Below are positions 17,508-29,200 of a DNA stretch of 64,000 nt, piece after piece (the stretch's first letter is position 1; every line of letters begins with the position of its first letter). The DNA is from Chitinivorax sp. PXF-14. Lineage in GTDB: Bacteria > Pseudomonadota > Gammaproteobacteria > Burkholderiales > SCOH01. The stretch lies in contig NZ_JBFNXJ010000001.1 in NCBI RefSeq assembly GCF_040812015.1, forward strand, positions 124,001 through 188,000, in the 5' to 3' direction. The notes beneath the pieces were generated by a model, which worked only from the letters and a program-made list of their open reading frames with translations, was not told where the DNA came from and ran no database searches. Position numbers and translations under genes: made by a program.

Positions 17508-17534
17508 GAATAATTTATCGACTGGCGATAGTAT
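17506..17534 (+). promoter_or_regulatory. predicted promoter of the cas8e-cas2 operon
   Basis: TTGAAT at 17506-17511 and TAGTAT at 17529-17534 are separated by 17 bases, each box matching consensus at four of six positions. The transcript would start near 17541 and have a leader of about 140 bases. Cascade bound at the adjoining protospacer would cover the -35 region. No other pair of this quality was seen between 17460 and 17680. Confidence 0.5.
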
Positions 17535-17680
17535 CTGTCTGGCTCTGGTCGCTAATGGGCGGAACATCAAGCTGATCGAGGGGCTGTGGGAGGTGTGGGC
17601 AAGATAGAGCCATAGGGCTTGGTGTTGCTTGCGCTAGTGATCGTCATCATTGTGCGGGCGCTAATGGAGGCAAAAATTTA

Positions 17681-19168
17681 ATGAAACTGCTTGTCGATCC
17701 GTTCATTCCTGTCGCTGATGGCCAGCGGCACACACTGGTAACCCTCCGGCATGTGCTTTGCACAGACAACCCATTCGAACTGGTGCTGCCTCGAGATGAC
17801 ATGGAGCTTGCCTGTCTGCAATTGATCATTTGTTTGGTGCAGGCGATCTTCCCTCCGAGGGATGTCGATTCGTGGTGGGATCGGCTTGATTCACCAATGG
17901 ATGAGGTGGAGTTTGATGCCGGTATCGCTCCCTATCTCGATTGGTTTGATCTTGATCATCCGACGCAGCCGTTCATGCAGGCCCGAGGTGTCAAGGCCGG
18001 TGAACCCACTCCGGTACAAAAACTGCTGGTGGGGCTGCCTGAGGGCAATAACCACGCTTTCTTCAACGACGCAGGGGAGGTCACCCATTTGTCGCCTCCT
18101 GCCGCTGCCATTGCGCTATTCAATCAAGCCAGCTGCGCGCCAAATTTTGGTGGCGGGTTCAAGGGGGCATTACGTGGTGTTCCCATCACCACGCTTATTG
18201 CAGGGGAGCATCTGCGCGATACGGTGTGGCGAAATGTGCTGCATGAAGAGAGTTTACGAAAGCTGCTGCCGGCCTACGATGAGACTCGTGCTCAGCCACC
18301 GGTCTGGGTGAAGCCGATTCAGCCTGCCGAGCGGATTCATGCAACATCGATAGGATTGTTGCGCGGGCTGTTCTGGCAACCGGCTCGTGTCGAATTGATG
18401 TTTTCGGCCTTCGCAGCTGAGTGTGGCTTGCTTGATGGCCCGCCACAGCGGGGGTACGCCGGGTTCAACAAGGAAAAGTTCGTCTTTGATGTCCAGGGCT
18501 TGTGGCCTCATCCACATAGCCCGAGTGAATTCGAGATCAAGAAAAACGAGAAGACCGAGCGTTGCCTTGCTTTTACAACGATTGCGCCTGCCTGGACACA
18601 ATGCAGCCGTTTCCTGTTTGAACATCCTAGTCCCAAAGAAGGGTCGTCTGCCGCGGCGGTTGTGCGGCAGTGGCGGTCGTGTAGTGGAGCGCCGCTACGC
18701 CTGATTGTTGGCGGATACCGTAACAAGCAGGCATCGGTTATCGAGAGACGGCATGAACTCTTCTCGATTGCAGCTGGCTGGAGTAGCGCAGAAGGTGGGG
18801 GGCGTATCGAAAGAACAATTCAACGTGCGCTCGACTACAAGAAATTGCTCCGCGGCAAATTGTACCGAGTTGTAAAAGGCGACCGCGATAAGCACTTGCG
18901 CGGGGTTGGGGGCGCGTTGCAGGAGATTGGAGAGGAGCGGTTTTACCATCGCACTGAGCCGCTCATACACCGCAACCTATCTGAGCCCATTGTTGTAGAC
19001 GAGTTTGCTGACTTTCTACTGTTCAACAAAGCACTTGGGACGATTTGCCGAAACCTGTTCGATGAAATGACCGAGCCTTATACGCGTGATCCTATATTGC
19101 TGCGTACGGTCGCCTTGGCGCGCGTCAGCTTGAATAATGATCTCAAACCTCTGGAGGAAGGCCAATGA
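17681..19168 (+). CDS. cas8e: Cascade large subunit Cas8e (Cse1/CasA)
   Basis: A 495-residue type I-E large subunit, normal length. The N-terminal KLLVDPFIPV segment, the PFMQARGV region, and NNHAFFND and PPAAAIALFNQASCAPNFGGGFKG in the middle are family hallmarks. The C-terminal part is the four-helix bundle. Cas8e reads the PAM and recruits Cas3. It starts at an ATG with GGAGG about 12 bases upstream. It is the first gene of the Cascade operon; the next gene overlaps its stop by four bases. Its promoter region contains the putative self-regulating protospacer. Confidence 0.96.
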   Translation: MKLLVDPFIPVADGQRHTLVTLRHVLCTDNPFELVLPRDDMELACLQLIICLVQAIFPPRDVDSWWDRLDSPMDEVEFDAGIAPYLDWFDLDHPTQPFMQARGVKAGEPTPVQKLLVGLPEGNNHAFFNDAGEVTHLSPPAAAIALFNQASCAPNFGGGFKGALRGVPITTLIAGEHLRDTVWRNVLHEESLRKLLPAYDETRAQPPVWVKPIQPAERIHATSIGLLRGLFWQPARVELMFSAFAAECGLLDGPPQRGYAGFNKEKFVFDVQGLWPHPHSPSEFEIKKNEKTERCLAFTTIAPAWTQCSRFLFEHPSPKEGSSAAAVVRQWRSCSGAPLRLIVGGYRNKQASVIERRHELFSIAAGWSSAEGGGRIERTIQRALDYKKLLRGKLYRVVKGDRDKHLRGVGGALQEIGEERFYHRTEPLIHRNLSEPIVVDEFADFLLFNKALGTICRNLFDEMTEPYTRDPILLRTVALARVSLNNDLKPLEEGQ

Positions 19169-19617
19169 GCGGTATCGACTTTATCGCCTTGCATGACCGG
19201 TATCAGGCGCTAGCCAAGGCGGACGGTGGGTTCCGTTCCCAATTGGGCAAGCGCATCGGCCATCCGGATGACCTTTATGATAGGCCGGCCTTTTACCAGT
19301 TGTTTGCAGGTTACAGGGAGCTGCCGAAATGGGCTGCCCGTGTCGCGTTCATGTTGCCGTGTTGCCGGCATGCTACCGACGCAAAACCTTTGGGGGCGCA
19401 ATTGGCGGCGGCGAAAGTAGGGGAGGCTCGGGTCATGCAGGTTGCGCGGGCTGGTGCACCAAACGACTTGATCCAATTGCGCCGACTGCTGATGCGTATC
19501 GAACCGACCGTCAATTGGGCGGAGTTTGGCTGGACGCTGGTGGGGTGGGAAACCCCGGATAAGAAGCGACAGTTGATTGCCGATTTTTTTATTGGCCAAT
19601 CCATTCAAACCAAATAA
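19165..19617 (+). CDS. cas11: Cascade small subunit Cas11 (Cse2/CasB)
   Basis: A 150-residue helical protein at the position and of the size of Cse2. ALAKADGGFRSQLGKRIGHP and LIQLRRLLMRIEPTVNWAEF resemble the conserved family helices, the latter near the usual C-terminal RFxxLL-type motif. Two copies line the inner face of Cascade and stabilise the displaced strand. The ATGA overlap with cas8e couples their translation. cas7 follows after 12 bases. Confidence 0.93.
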   Translation: MSGIDFIALHDRYQALAKADGGFRSQLGKRIGHPDDLYDRPAFYQLFAGYRELPKWAARVAFMLPCCRHATDAKPLGAQLAAAKVGEARVMQVARAGAPNDLIQLRRLLMRIEPTVNWAEFGWTLVGWETPDKKRQLIADFFIGQSIQTK

Positions 19618-19629
19618 AGGGGAATCACC

Positions 19630-20721
19630 ATGTCCAAGAACTTCGTCAATTTCCACGTCCTCATCTCGCATAGTCCTTCGTGCTTAAATCGCGACGACAT
19701 GAACATGCAGAAGAGTGCTGTGTTCGGCGGTGCCCGTCGAGTGCGCGTATCCAGCCAGAGCTTGAAAAGAGCCATGCGCACCAGTGATTACTACCAACAG
19801 TATTTAGGGGAACGTTCGATCCGTACTCGTGAGCTTGGCCGCTTGCAAGGCTCATTGGAGAGGGCGTTGCATGAACGCTTTGATGCGAAGCTTGTTGAAC
19901 GGACGCTGTCGCTGGTGAGTGGCAAGGAGGGCATCGCCGCCGATACACGAGCCGATGCCGTTGCGCCTTGGTCTGTCGAAGAGTTCGCGAAGTTGTGTGA
20001 ATTGGTAAAACGCGCAGATGCTGAGGGGCTGGATTCGAAGAAAACCGAGAAGCTGGTTGCCAATGAGGCGTTGGTAATCAAACAGGCGATGGCACGGAAT
20101 GTCGATATCGCGCTGTCTGGTCGCATGGCGACCAGTGGCCTCATGGGCAGTGTAGATGGCGCGATGGCGATGGCCCACTCGATTACGACGCATGCCGTTG
20201 ATACCGATATTGATTGGTTTACCGCTGTTGACGACCTGATTGCTGATGCCGGTGAGGTTGGTGCTGGCCACCTTGATACACAGGAGTTCTCCTCTGGGGT
20301 GTTCTACCGTTATGCCAGTTTGAATCTACCCCAGCTTCAATTGAACCTTGGGGGGGCGGGCAGGGAGCGTGCGCTCGAAATCGCGGCTCACTTGCTGCAC
20401 ATGATGGCCACTGTCGTACCGACGGCGAAGCAGCAATCCTTTGCCGCCCACAACTTGGCTGACTTTGCGCTGGTTACCTTGGCTGATCAGCCCATTTCTT
20501 TGGCAAATGCATTCGAAGCGCCAGTCAAAGCCGCTCGAGAGGGTGGCTATCTGGCTCCCTCAATCAGCAAACTGACTGAATACTGGCAGGGGATTCATCA
20601 GGGGTATGGCCTGGATGAGTATGCCGCCGTATTCCAGCTGCGAGAGCAACTGGATGAGGTGAAAACCTTCAACAAGCTGCCTCAACTGGAGGCGTGGTTG
20701 TTGGCTGACGGGCAAGTGTAA
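19630..20721 (+). CDS. cas7: Cascade backbone subunit Cas7 (Cse4/CasC)
   Basis: A 363-residue RAMP protein. The N-terminus FVNFHVLISHSPSCLNRDD is the Cse4/CasC signature, followed by KSAVFGGARRVRVSSQSLKRAMR, which grips the guide. RMATSGLMGSVDGAMAMAHSITTHAV and FSSGVFYRYASLNL are further conserved blocks. Six copies form the helical backbone along the guide. AAAGGGGAATC precedes the ATG. cas5 follows after 10 bases. Confidence 0.97.
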   Translation: MSKNFVNFHVLISHSPSCLNRDDMNMQKSAVFGGARRVRVSSQSLKRAMRTSDYYQQYLGERSIRTRELGRLQGSLERALHERFDAKLVERTLSLVSGKEGIAADTRADAVAPWSVEEFAKLCELVKRADAEGLDSKKTEKLVANEALVIKQAMARNVDIALSGRMATSGLMGSVDGAMAMAHSITTHAVDTDIDWFTAVDDLIADAGEVGAGHLDTQEFSSGVFYRYASLNLPQLQLNLGGAGRERALEIAAHLLHMMATVVPTAKQQSFAAHNLADFALVTLADQPISLANAFEAPVKAAREGGYLAPSISKLTEYWQGIHQGYGLDEYAAVFQLREQLDEVKTFNKLPQLEAWLLADGQV

Positions 20722-20731
20722 GGGAGCCAAG

Positions 20732-21430
20732 ATGGCCGACTATCTGATACTTAAGCTTGATGGCGTGATGCAGTCCTGGGGTGACCACACGTACGAGGAT
20801 TTCCGACCGACTGTTGGCTTCCCTACGCGATCCGGATTGGTGGGCCTGCTTGCGGCATGTCTTGGCATAGATCGATCAGCAAGCGACGAGCTTACCGTGC
20901 TCAACCGTGATCTCGAGTTCGCAGTGCGTGCCGAAGCGCGCAGGAGGGCTGATGCCGTCGGTGTGGTGCATTCTGCACCGGTAGTGCGAATTACCGATTT
21001 CCACACCGTTATGGATGCCCGAAAGGTGGATGGTTCATCGAGAGAGTTTCCTGTGGTATCCAAACGTCAATACCTTTGCGACGCTGTATTTACTGTGGCA
21101 CTTCGGCCGCGCCATGGCTCGACTTGGTCGCTCGATCAGATTGAAGCTGCGGTAAAACGGCCAGTCTATACGCCCAGCCTTGGCCGACGGGCCTGCGCTC
21201 TGTCTAGGCCTCTGTTTGAAGGGCGTGTCGAGGCCGCCGATGCACTGATCGCCCTGGCTCAAGTTGGCCCAGAGGAGGCAATCGGCGACGTGGTCTACGC
21301 AGACGCAGACGCGGGAAGTGCCGGCCCAATATTGAGGTTACGGGACGATCCCATATTTGGCCGGCGGCGCCAATTTGCCAATCGGCCGGTACTGGTGTTG
21401 GGTACAGGGAGTGGCCATGTATCTGAGTAA
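20732..21430 (+). CDS. cas5: Cascade subunit Cas5e (CasD)
   Basis: A 232-residue RAMP protein of the CasD group. MADYLILKLDGVMQSWGDHTYEDFRPT at the N-terminus and PTRSGLVGLLAACLGI are diagnostic. GRRACALSRPL lies near residue 150. It caps the crRNA by binding the 8-nt 5' handle. Its last 14 bases overlap the cas6e start. All conserved segments are present. Confidence 0.96.
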   Translation: MADYLILKLDGVMQSWGDHTYEDFRPTVGFPTRSGLVGLLAACLGIDRSASDELTVLNRDLEFAVRAEARRRADAVGVVHSAPVVRITDFHTVMDARKVDGSSREFPVVSKRQYLCDAVFTVALRPRHGSTWSLDQIEAAVKRPVYTPSLGRRACALSRPLFEGRVEAADALIALAQVGPEEAIGDVVYADADAGSAGPILRLRDDPIFGRRRQFANRPVLVLGTGSGHVSE

Positions 21431-22006
21431 GGTGTTTCTCGATTGGGAGGTCAGCCGTAACCCCTACGATTGGCATCGAGCGCTATGGCGCTTGTTTCCG
21501 GATAGGGACGGCGAGGCACGTGATTTTCTTTATCGTGTCGAGCAGATGCAGGTGGGGCAAGGTGTGTGGATTCTAATGCTGTCCGCGATGAAGCCTCAAA
21601 GGGAGTCTAAAGGTGTGCGCCTGATTGCGGAGGCCAAGTCTGTCGATTGGCTTGACCTTCCTGACGGTATTGCATTGCGTTTCAAATTGACGGCAAATCC
21701 CACCAAAAAGATTCGTGATAGAGAACATCCTGAGCGCGCTTTACGTGTGCCCCTGATTCGTGAAGATGAACAAATTGCTTGGCTTGAACGCAAGCTGGAG
21801 GGGGCAGCCAGCTTGGAGTCAGTCATTGTCACATCCAATCCCCCCGTGTTTTTCCGCAAGGGCGGGAGCGCCGGTAAGGTGGCAACCGTCACGTTCCAAG
21901 GGGTATTGCAGATCATATCCAGCGAGGCAGTTGCCCGCTTGATGGAAGGTGGCTTGGGCTCGGCAAAGTCTTTTGGATGCGGGTTGCTGAGTTTGGCGCG
22001 CGTTTG

Positions 22007-22007
<1 letters not shown>
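21417..22007 (+). CDS. cas6e: CRISPR RNA endonuclease Cas6e (CasE/Cse3)
   Basis: 196 residues from the ATG at 21417, chosen for the GGGAG site and because MYLSKVFLDW is the usual family N-terminus. The catalytic histidine is H20 in NPYDWHRALWRLFP, the same position as in E. coli CasE. The glycine-rich C-terminal motif GGLGSAKSFGCGLLSL is intact. It cleaves after base 21 of each repeat and stays bound to the 3' hairpin. The same hairpin is kept in the minus-strand repeats near 17.4 kb. Its stop overlaps the cas1 start (TGATG). Confidence 0.97.
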
Positions 22008-23195
<1,188 letters not shown>

Positions 23196-23197
<2 letters not shown>

Positions 23198-23291
23198 AAA
23201 TGGATGAAATTGGGCGGGTGTTAGGCGCCTGAAGTTTGGTGGTTTTGTCGGTGTTGGAATTTTTGCATTAGATCAAATACTTATTTTTGGT
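23196..23291 (+). promoter_or_regulatory. CRISPR leader with IHF-like site
   Basis: 96 bases between cas2 and the first repeat. The part near the array is AT-rich. GATCAAATACTTA at 23271-23283 fits the IHF consensus WATCARNNNNTTR at every defined position but the first. It ends nine bases before the first repeat, the spacing used in the E. coli I-E leader for IHF-guided spacer integration. A clear promoter was not identified here, so the array may be read from the cas operon, from a weak leader promoter, or both. Confidence 0.7.
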
Positions 23292-26200
23292 CTGTTCCCC
23301 ACGCCCGTGGGGATGAACCGCCGTTTGATAGCGTCAATCTTGACGAAGAAACCTGTTCCCCACGCCCGTGGGGATGAACCGTCAGCGTATTCGTATCGGT
23401 CGAATCGGCCTGACTGTTCCCCACGCCCGTGGGGATGAACCGTGGTATAAAAGTACGCTATCGCAACTACGGAACTGTTCCCCACGCCCGTGGGGATGAA
23501 CCAGCGCGAAGTTCGCCGCGTTTGAATGCTGCAATCTGTTCCCCACGCCCGTGGGGATGAACCGCTGCATGGGGCGCACCGCAGGGCCAGCAGCAACTGT
23601 TCCCCACGCCCGTGGGGATGAACCGCCGCCAAACGCAACATTTCCTTCGCCGAGTTCCTGTTCCCCACGCCCGTGGGGATGAACCGGTCAGCGATGAACT
23701 CGCCACCAAACTCGTCCCCTGTTCCCCACGCCCGTGGGGATGAACCGTCTCTCTATGAAGAGCTGAGCCGCAAGCCGGACTGTTCCCCACGCCCGTGGGG
23801 ATGAACCGGTGGCTCGCTCGAACGGCACCACCAAGGCGGCCTGTTCCCCACGCCCGTGGGGATGAACCGGCGCGTCGCGGCTTGTTGGCGGTATCGGCGG
23901 TCTGTTCCCCACGCCCGTGGGGATGAACCGCCGGCAGGCCGAATGCCACGCCGGCCACCCATCTGTTCCCCACGCCCGTGGGGATGAACCGCCGGCAGGC
24001 CGAATGCCACGCCGGCCACCCATCTGTTCCCCACGCCCGTGGGGATGAACCGCCAGTACTCACCCCGGCGATAGCCCCATTGCTCCTGTTCCCCACGCCC
24101 GTGGGGATGAACCGATGTTTGTCCAACTGAAACGCTCCAACAACGGCTGTTCCCCACGCCCGTGGGGATGAACCGAAGGAGAAACGGGATGAACAAGACC
24201 AACGAACCTGTTCCCCACGCCCGTGGGGATGAACCGAACTTGCAAGATGTGCGGCACATGTTGCGAAACCTGTTCCCCACGCCCGTGGGGATGAACCGAC
24301 ATTCTGCCAGCTCGAATTTGCGCGCGAGGTCTGTTCCCCACGCCCGTGGGGATGAACCGACATTCTGCCAGCTCGAATTTGCGCGCGAGGTCTGTTCCCC
24401 ACGCCCGTGGGGATGAACCGCCGTTCTGGGATTGGGTAGCGAGCTGGGCGCGCTGTTCCCCACGCCCGTGGGGATGAACCGCCGGTGCATATCGTGCCTA
24501 TATGGGATAGCAACTGTTCCCCACGCCCGTGGGGATGAACCGCAACCTGGGCAATTCTTGCGACTGTCGCCAAACTGTTCCCCACGCCCGTGGGGATGAA
24601 CCGCCATCGATTGCCGGCTTCGGCATGAACTGGCACTGTTCCCCACGCCCGTGGGGATGAACCGAATCACGGCATTGAGGTCTAACCCAACTTGCTCTGT
24701 TCCCCACGCCCGTGGGGATGAACCGGCTGCGGCCACCATGGCCATCTTGTCCATGTGCTGTTCCCCACGCCCGTGGGGATGAACCGAACAGTTTCTTGCT
24801 GGCCCAGTCGGTGAATTTCTGTTCCCCACGCCCGTGGGGATGAACCGGGTAGGGCGGACATGATTGATTGGTGTCTGCACTGTTCCCCACGCCCGTGGGG
24901 ATGAACCGGGAAGATTTAGGGATAGTGGGAAAAGTGCGAACTGTTCCCCACGCCCGTGGGGATGAACCGTCACATTTAGTGACTTGTCACTTTATGCGTA
25001 ACTGTTCCCCACGCCCGTGGGGATGAACCGCGATCATAAATGCGGCGCATAGTTTCGCGCTGCTGTTCCCCACGCCCGTGGGGATGAACCACACTACTTG
25101 GCACCGACACGAATAGCGCGCCGCTGTTCCCCACGCCCGTGGGGATGAACCGGCGCATGGTGGCGATCAGGCCGGGGGTTGCGCCTGTTCCCCACGCCCG
25201 TGGGGATGAACCGATTTAACCGGCCCGGTTAATCGTGTTCAAACTCTGTTCCCCACGCCCGTGGGGATGAACCGTGGCCTGAGTTTGTGCTGACGCGGCA
25301 GCCTGCCTGTTCCCCACGCCCGTGGGGATGAACCGGGCATGCAGGCGTTGAAGCTCCTCAGTGGCGCCTGTTCCCCACGCCCGTGGGGATGAACCGGGAG
25401 CGGGCAACGTGGCGAGCGGCGTGGTTACCTGTTCCCCACGCCCGTGGGGATGAACCTCCCCCCTATCCGCCGCCTGCGCCGCCTCTACACTGTTCCCCAC
25501 GCCCGTGGGGATGAACCGCGCGGCAACCTGCCGCTCCAATACTGCCACGCCTGTTCCCCACGCCCGTGGGGATGAACCGCCGGCCAGAACAGGCCGGCTT
25601 TTTTCACGTCACTGTTCCCCACGCCCGTGGGGATGAACCGTACGTCGAGAAATCGGCGGCACTCGCCACCAGCTGTTCCCCACGCCCGTGGGGATGAACC
25701 GTATGACGGGGCAACGCCACGCGACGCGCAGCACTGTTCCCCACGCCCGTGGGGATGAACCGACAGGCGCAAAAGGACTCGCAGAGCATTACCACTGTTC
25801 CCCACGCCCGTGGGGATGAACCGGCGCCGCTGGCCAGCGCGGCGCTAACCGGTGTCTGTTCCCCACGCCCGTGGGGATGAACCGGTTATTCGTAAGCAAA
25901 ACGGCTTCTTGGTTTTCTGTTCCCCACGCCCGTGGGGATGAACCGATCGTGGGCCAGTACCAAGGCGGCCTCAAGCACTGTTCCCCACGCCCGTGGGGAT
26001 GAACCGCAACTCGAAGCGCGACGAGAAGGTTTTACGAACTGTTCCCCACGCCCGTGGGGATGAACCGGCTTCGGCGGTCGGCTTCACGATTTCGCGCATC
26101 TGTTCCCCACGCCCGTGGGGATGAACCGAAGTGATAGTCGCCCACGACGAAGCGGTTAGACTGTTCCCCACGCCCGTGGGGATGAACCTCCCCCCTATCC

Positions 26201-29200
26201 GCCGCCTGCGCCGCCTCTACACTGTTCCCCACGCCCGTGGGGATGAACCTACATCGAGCGCGACATGTTGACCGGAGAGGTCCTGTTCCCCACGCCCGTG
26301 GGGATGAACCGGTGCGATGCGGGTAATCGTCGACCAGCAACATCTGTTCCCCACGCCCGTGGGGATGAACCGCTGCACCACGTCATTCTGCTGCCGGGCG
26401 ACAACTGTTCCCCACGCCCGTGGGGATGAACCGGCTGGCTCGGGCATCGAGGCTGGCTCGGGCATCTGTTCCCCACGCCCGTGGGGATGAACCGTGCAGG
26501 CCGGGTGAGATGGGGGGCTATGTCAACTGTTCCCCACGCCCGTGGGGATGAACCGACCAAAAAAAGGCGGGCGGAGATGGAACGAAACTGTTCCCCACGC
26601 CCGTGGGGATGAACCGACCTGCTACGCTCGATCATTTCCGCCGCCATTCTGTTCCCCACGCCCGTGGGGATGAACCGACTTGTTCAGCCGGTCGGCTGCG
26701 CTGTCGCCCTGTTCCCCACGCCCGTGGGGATGAACCGGGGTTGAATCATGGCATGGACTAAGCGCGAATCTGTTCCCCACGCCCGTGGGGATGAACCAGC
26801 GCCGCTTCTTCGAACGCAGCCGCCATAGCACTGTTCCCCACGCCCGTGGGGATGAACCGCATGGCTCGACGCGGAAATCACCCGCCTGACCCTGTTCCCC
26901 ACGCCCGTGGGGATGAACCGTTCTATCGAACACAAATAAATAACATTGTTGCCTGTTCCCCACGCCCGTGGGGATGAACCGAAAGGAAAAGCGCGATGCA
27001 GCCCGAACAAGACCTGTTCCCCACGCCCGTGGGGATGAACCGATTGTTACCAATGCGCGCGCCGGGCAATCGTTCTGTTCCCCACGCCCGTGGGGATGAA
27101 CCGTCGGTTAAACGATTCGACGCCGGTTATATCGTCTGTTCCCCACGCCCGTGGGGATGAACCGTCGGCATCGGTTGTGGTGTTGTTGATTTGGACCTGT
27201 TCCCCACGCCCGTGGGGATGAACCGTCGAGGATTTTATTAGGAAATCCCTGCACTAACTGTTCCCCACGCCCGTGGGGATGAACCGATATCGGCGCAGGC
27301 GTCGCCGCCCGCATCAACCTGTTCCCCACGCCCGTGGGGATGAACCGCATCTGCGCTGACGCAGAGTGAGGCAGCAGCCCTGTTCCCCACGCCCGTGGGG
27401 ATGAACCGGGCGATGTTGAGGGTACTACGTATGACAATACCTGTTCCCCACGCCCGTGGGGATGAACCGGCCGCTGGCTTCATGTTCGTTGCCGGTCTGA
27501 TCTGTTCCCCACGCCCGTGGGGATGAACCAGTCGAATTTAAATCGGTTGATCGTGTAATTCCCTGTTCCCCACGCCCGTGGGGATGAACCGGCCATACGC
27601 GCGCCTTCAACATCATCGAACTGCTGTTCCCCACGCCCGTGGGGATGAACCGCTGTTCGCCCGAGTCAAAGCGGAGCGCGACACCTGTTCCCCACGCCCG
27701 TGGGGATGAACCGGATTTCCGTGCCATCGAACCATCGCATCGGGCCTGTTCCCCACGCCCGTGGGGATGAACCGTCATGCGTCTGGTTATCCTTGCCGGT
27801 CAGCAGCTGTTCCCCACGCCCGTGGGGATGAACCGGCGGTTGTGGAGACCTTGGTACTGTCGTCGAACTGTTCCCCACGCCCGTGGGGATGAACCGTAGG
27901 GGACGCCGGCCTCGGTGTCGAGGAACCACCTGTTCCCCACGCCCGTGGGGATGAACCGGATTACCTCTTTGCCGGGATGGGTTGGTCGAGCTGTTCCCCA
28001 CGCCCGTGGGGATGAACCAGATTCTTTCGAGTCCGACTTTCCCTGCGCGCACTGTTCCCCACGCCCGTGGGGATGAACCAGCCGCGCTCCGGCTCGACCT
28101 GGTAGATATGGTCTGTTCCCCACGCCCGTGGGGATGAACCGGCGTGAATAACGGCCTGCTGGCCCCTGGCATGCTGTTCCCCACGCCCGTGGGGATGAAC
28201 CGCGATCTCGTTCGCCAGCTTCATGATGAGCATCCTGTTCCCCACGCCCGTGGGGATGAACCGATAGGGATTCTGGCGAATTCCTGTATCCGAGCCTGTT
28301 CCCCACGCCCGTGGGGATGAACCTCCTTGACACGGCGAACCTGCCAATATCAAATCCTGTTCCCCACGCCCGTGGGGATGAACCGCGTTTTGATAACGGG
28401 GATATTGGCGTTGATAACTGTTCCCCACGCCCGTGGGGATGAACCGCTAACCGGTCGGGCCGGGCGCTCCAATTCTGGACTGTTCCCCACGCCCGTGGGG
28501 ATGAACCGGCCGGGCTGCGCATGTTCCCGGCCGACCGCACCCTGTTCCCCACGCCCGTGGGGATGAACCGACGCCCCATCATAAAAATATTGACCTTTGG
28601 CACTGTTCCCCACGCCCGTGGGGATGAACCGCAATAGTCCAAATATACCGGCCAAATTGACGCCTGTTCCCCACGCCCGTGGGGATGAACCGAATTCAAC
28701 AAGCTCAAACACAATACATTTCCGCTGTTCCCCACGCCCGTGGGGATGAACCGAACGCGTCGTTGATGGGCTTCTGCACTAATCGCTGTTCCCCACGCCC
28801 GTGGGGATGAACCGTCTTGATGCTCACTTGGCAACGCTCACGCGAACTGTTCCCCACGCCCGTGGGGATGAACCGCAGATTTGAACGATCATTTTTTCAG
28901 CCCTGCTCTGTTCCCCACGCCCGTGGGGATGAACCGCATTCGCTTTGGGCGCGTATTCCTACCATTGTCTGTTCCCCACGCCCGTGGGGATGAACCGGAC
29001 GGCGGTCACTGCTTCGAGTTTATGAGCCGCCTGTTCCCCACGCCCGTGGGGATGAACCGTTCGTCGCCAAGGCCCGTGAGCAGGGCTGGGACTGTTCCCC
29101 ACGCCCGTGGGGATGAACCGACACCACCGCGCCATCCCATACGCCCCCCTCGCTGTTCCCCACGCCCGTGGGGATGAACCGCCGGGCAGCGGAGATGATG

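Noticed and set aside
17460-17680. A CreTA-like toxin-antitoxin RNA pair in the cas3-cas8e gap
   Set aside because: No short toxin frame with rare codons was found. The guide's best target is the cas promoter, which fits cas regulation better.
17681-17715. A guide match at the cas8e start codon (ACTGCTTG)
   Set aside because: Five seed bases match but the adjacent triplet GAA is not a usable PAM; the site at 17473-17507 is far better.
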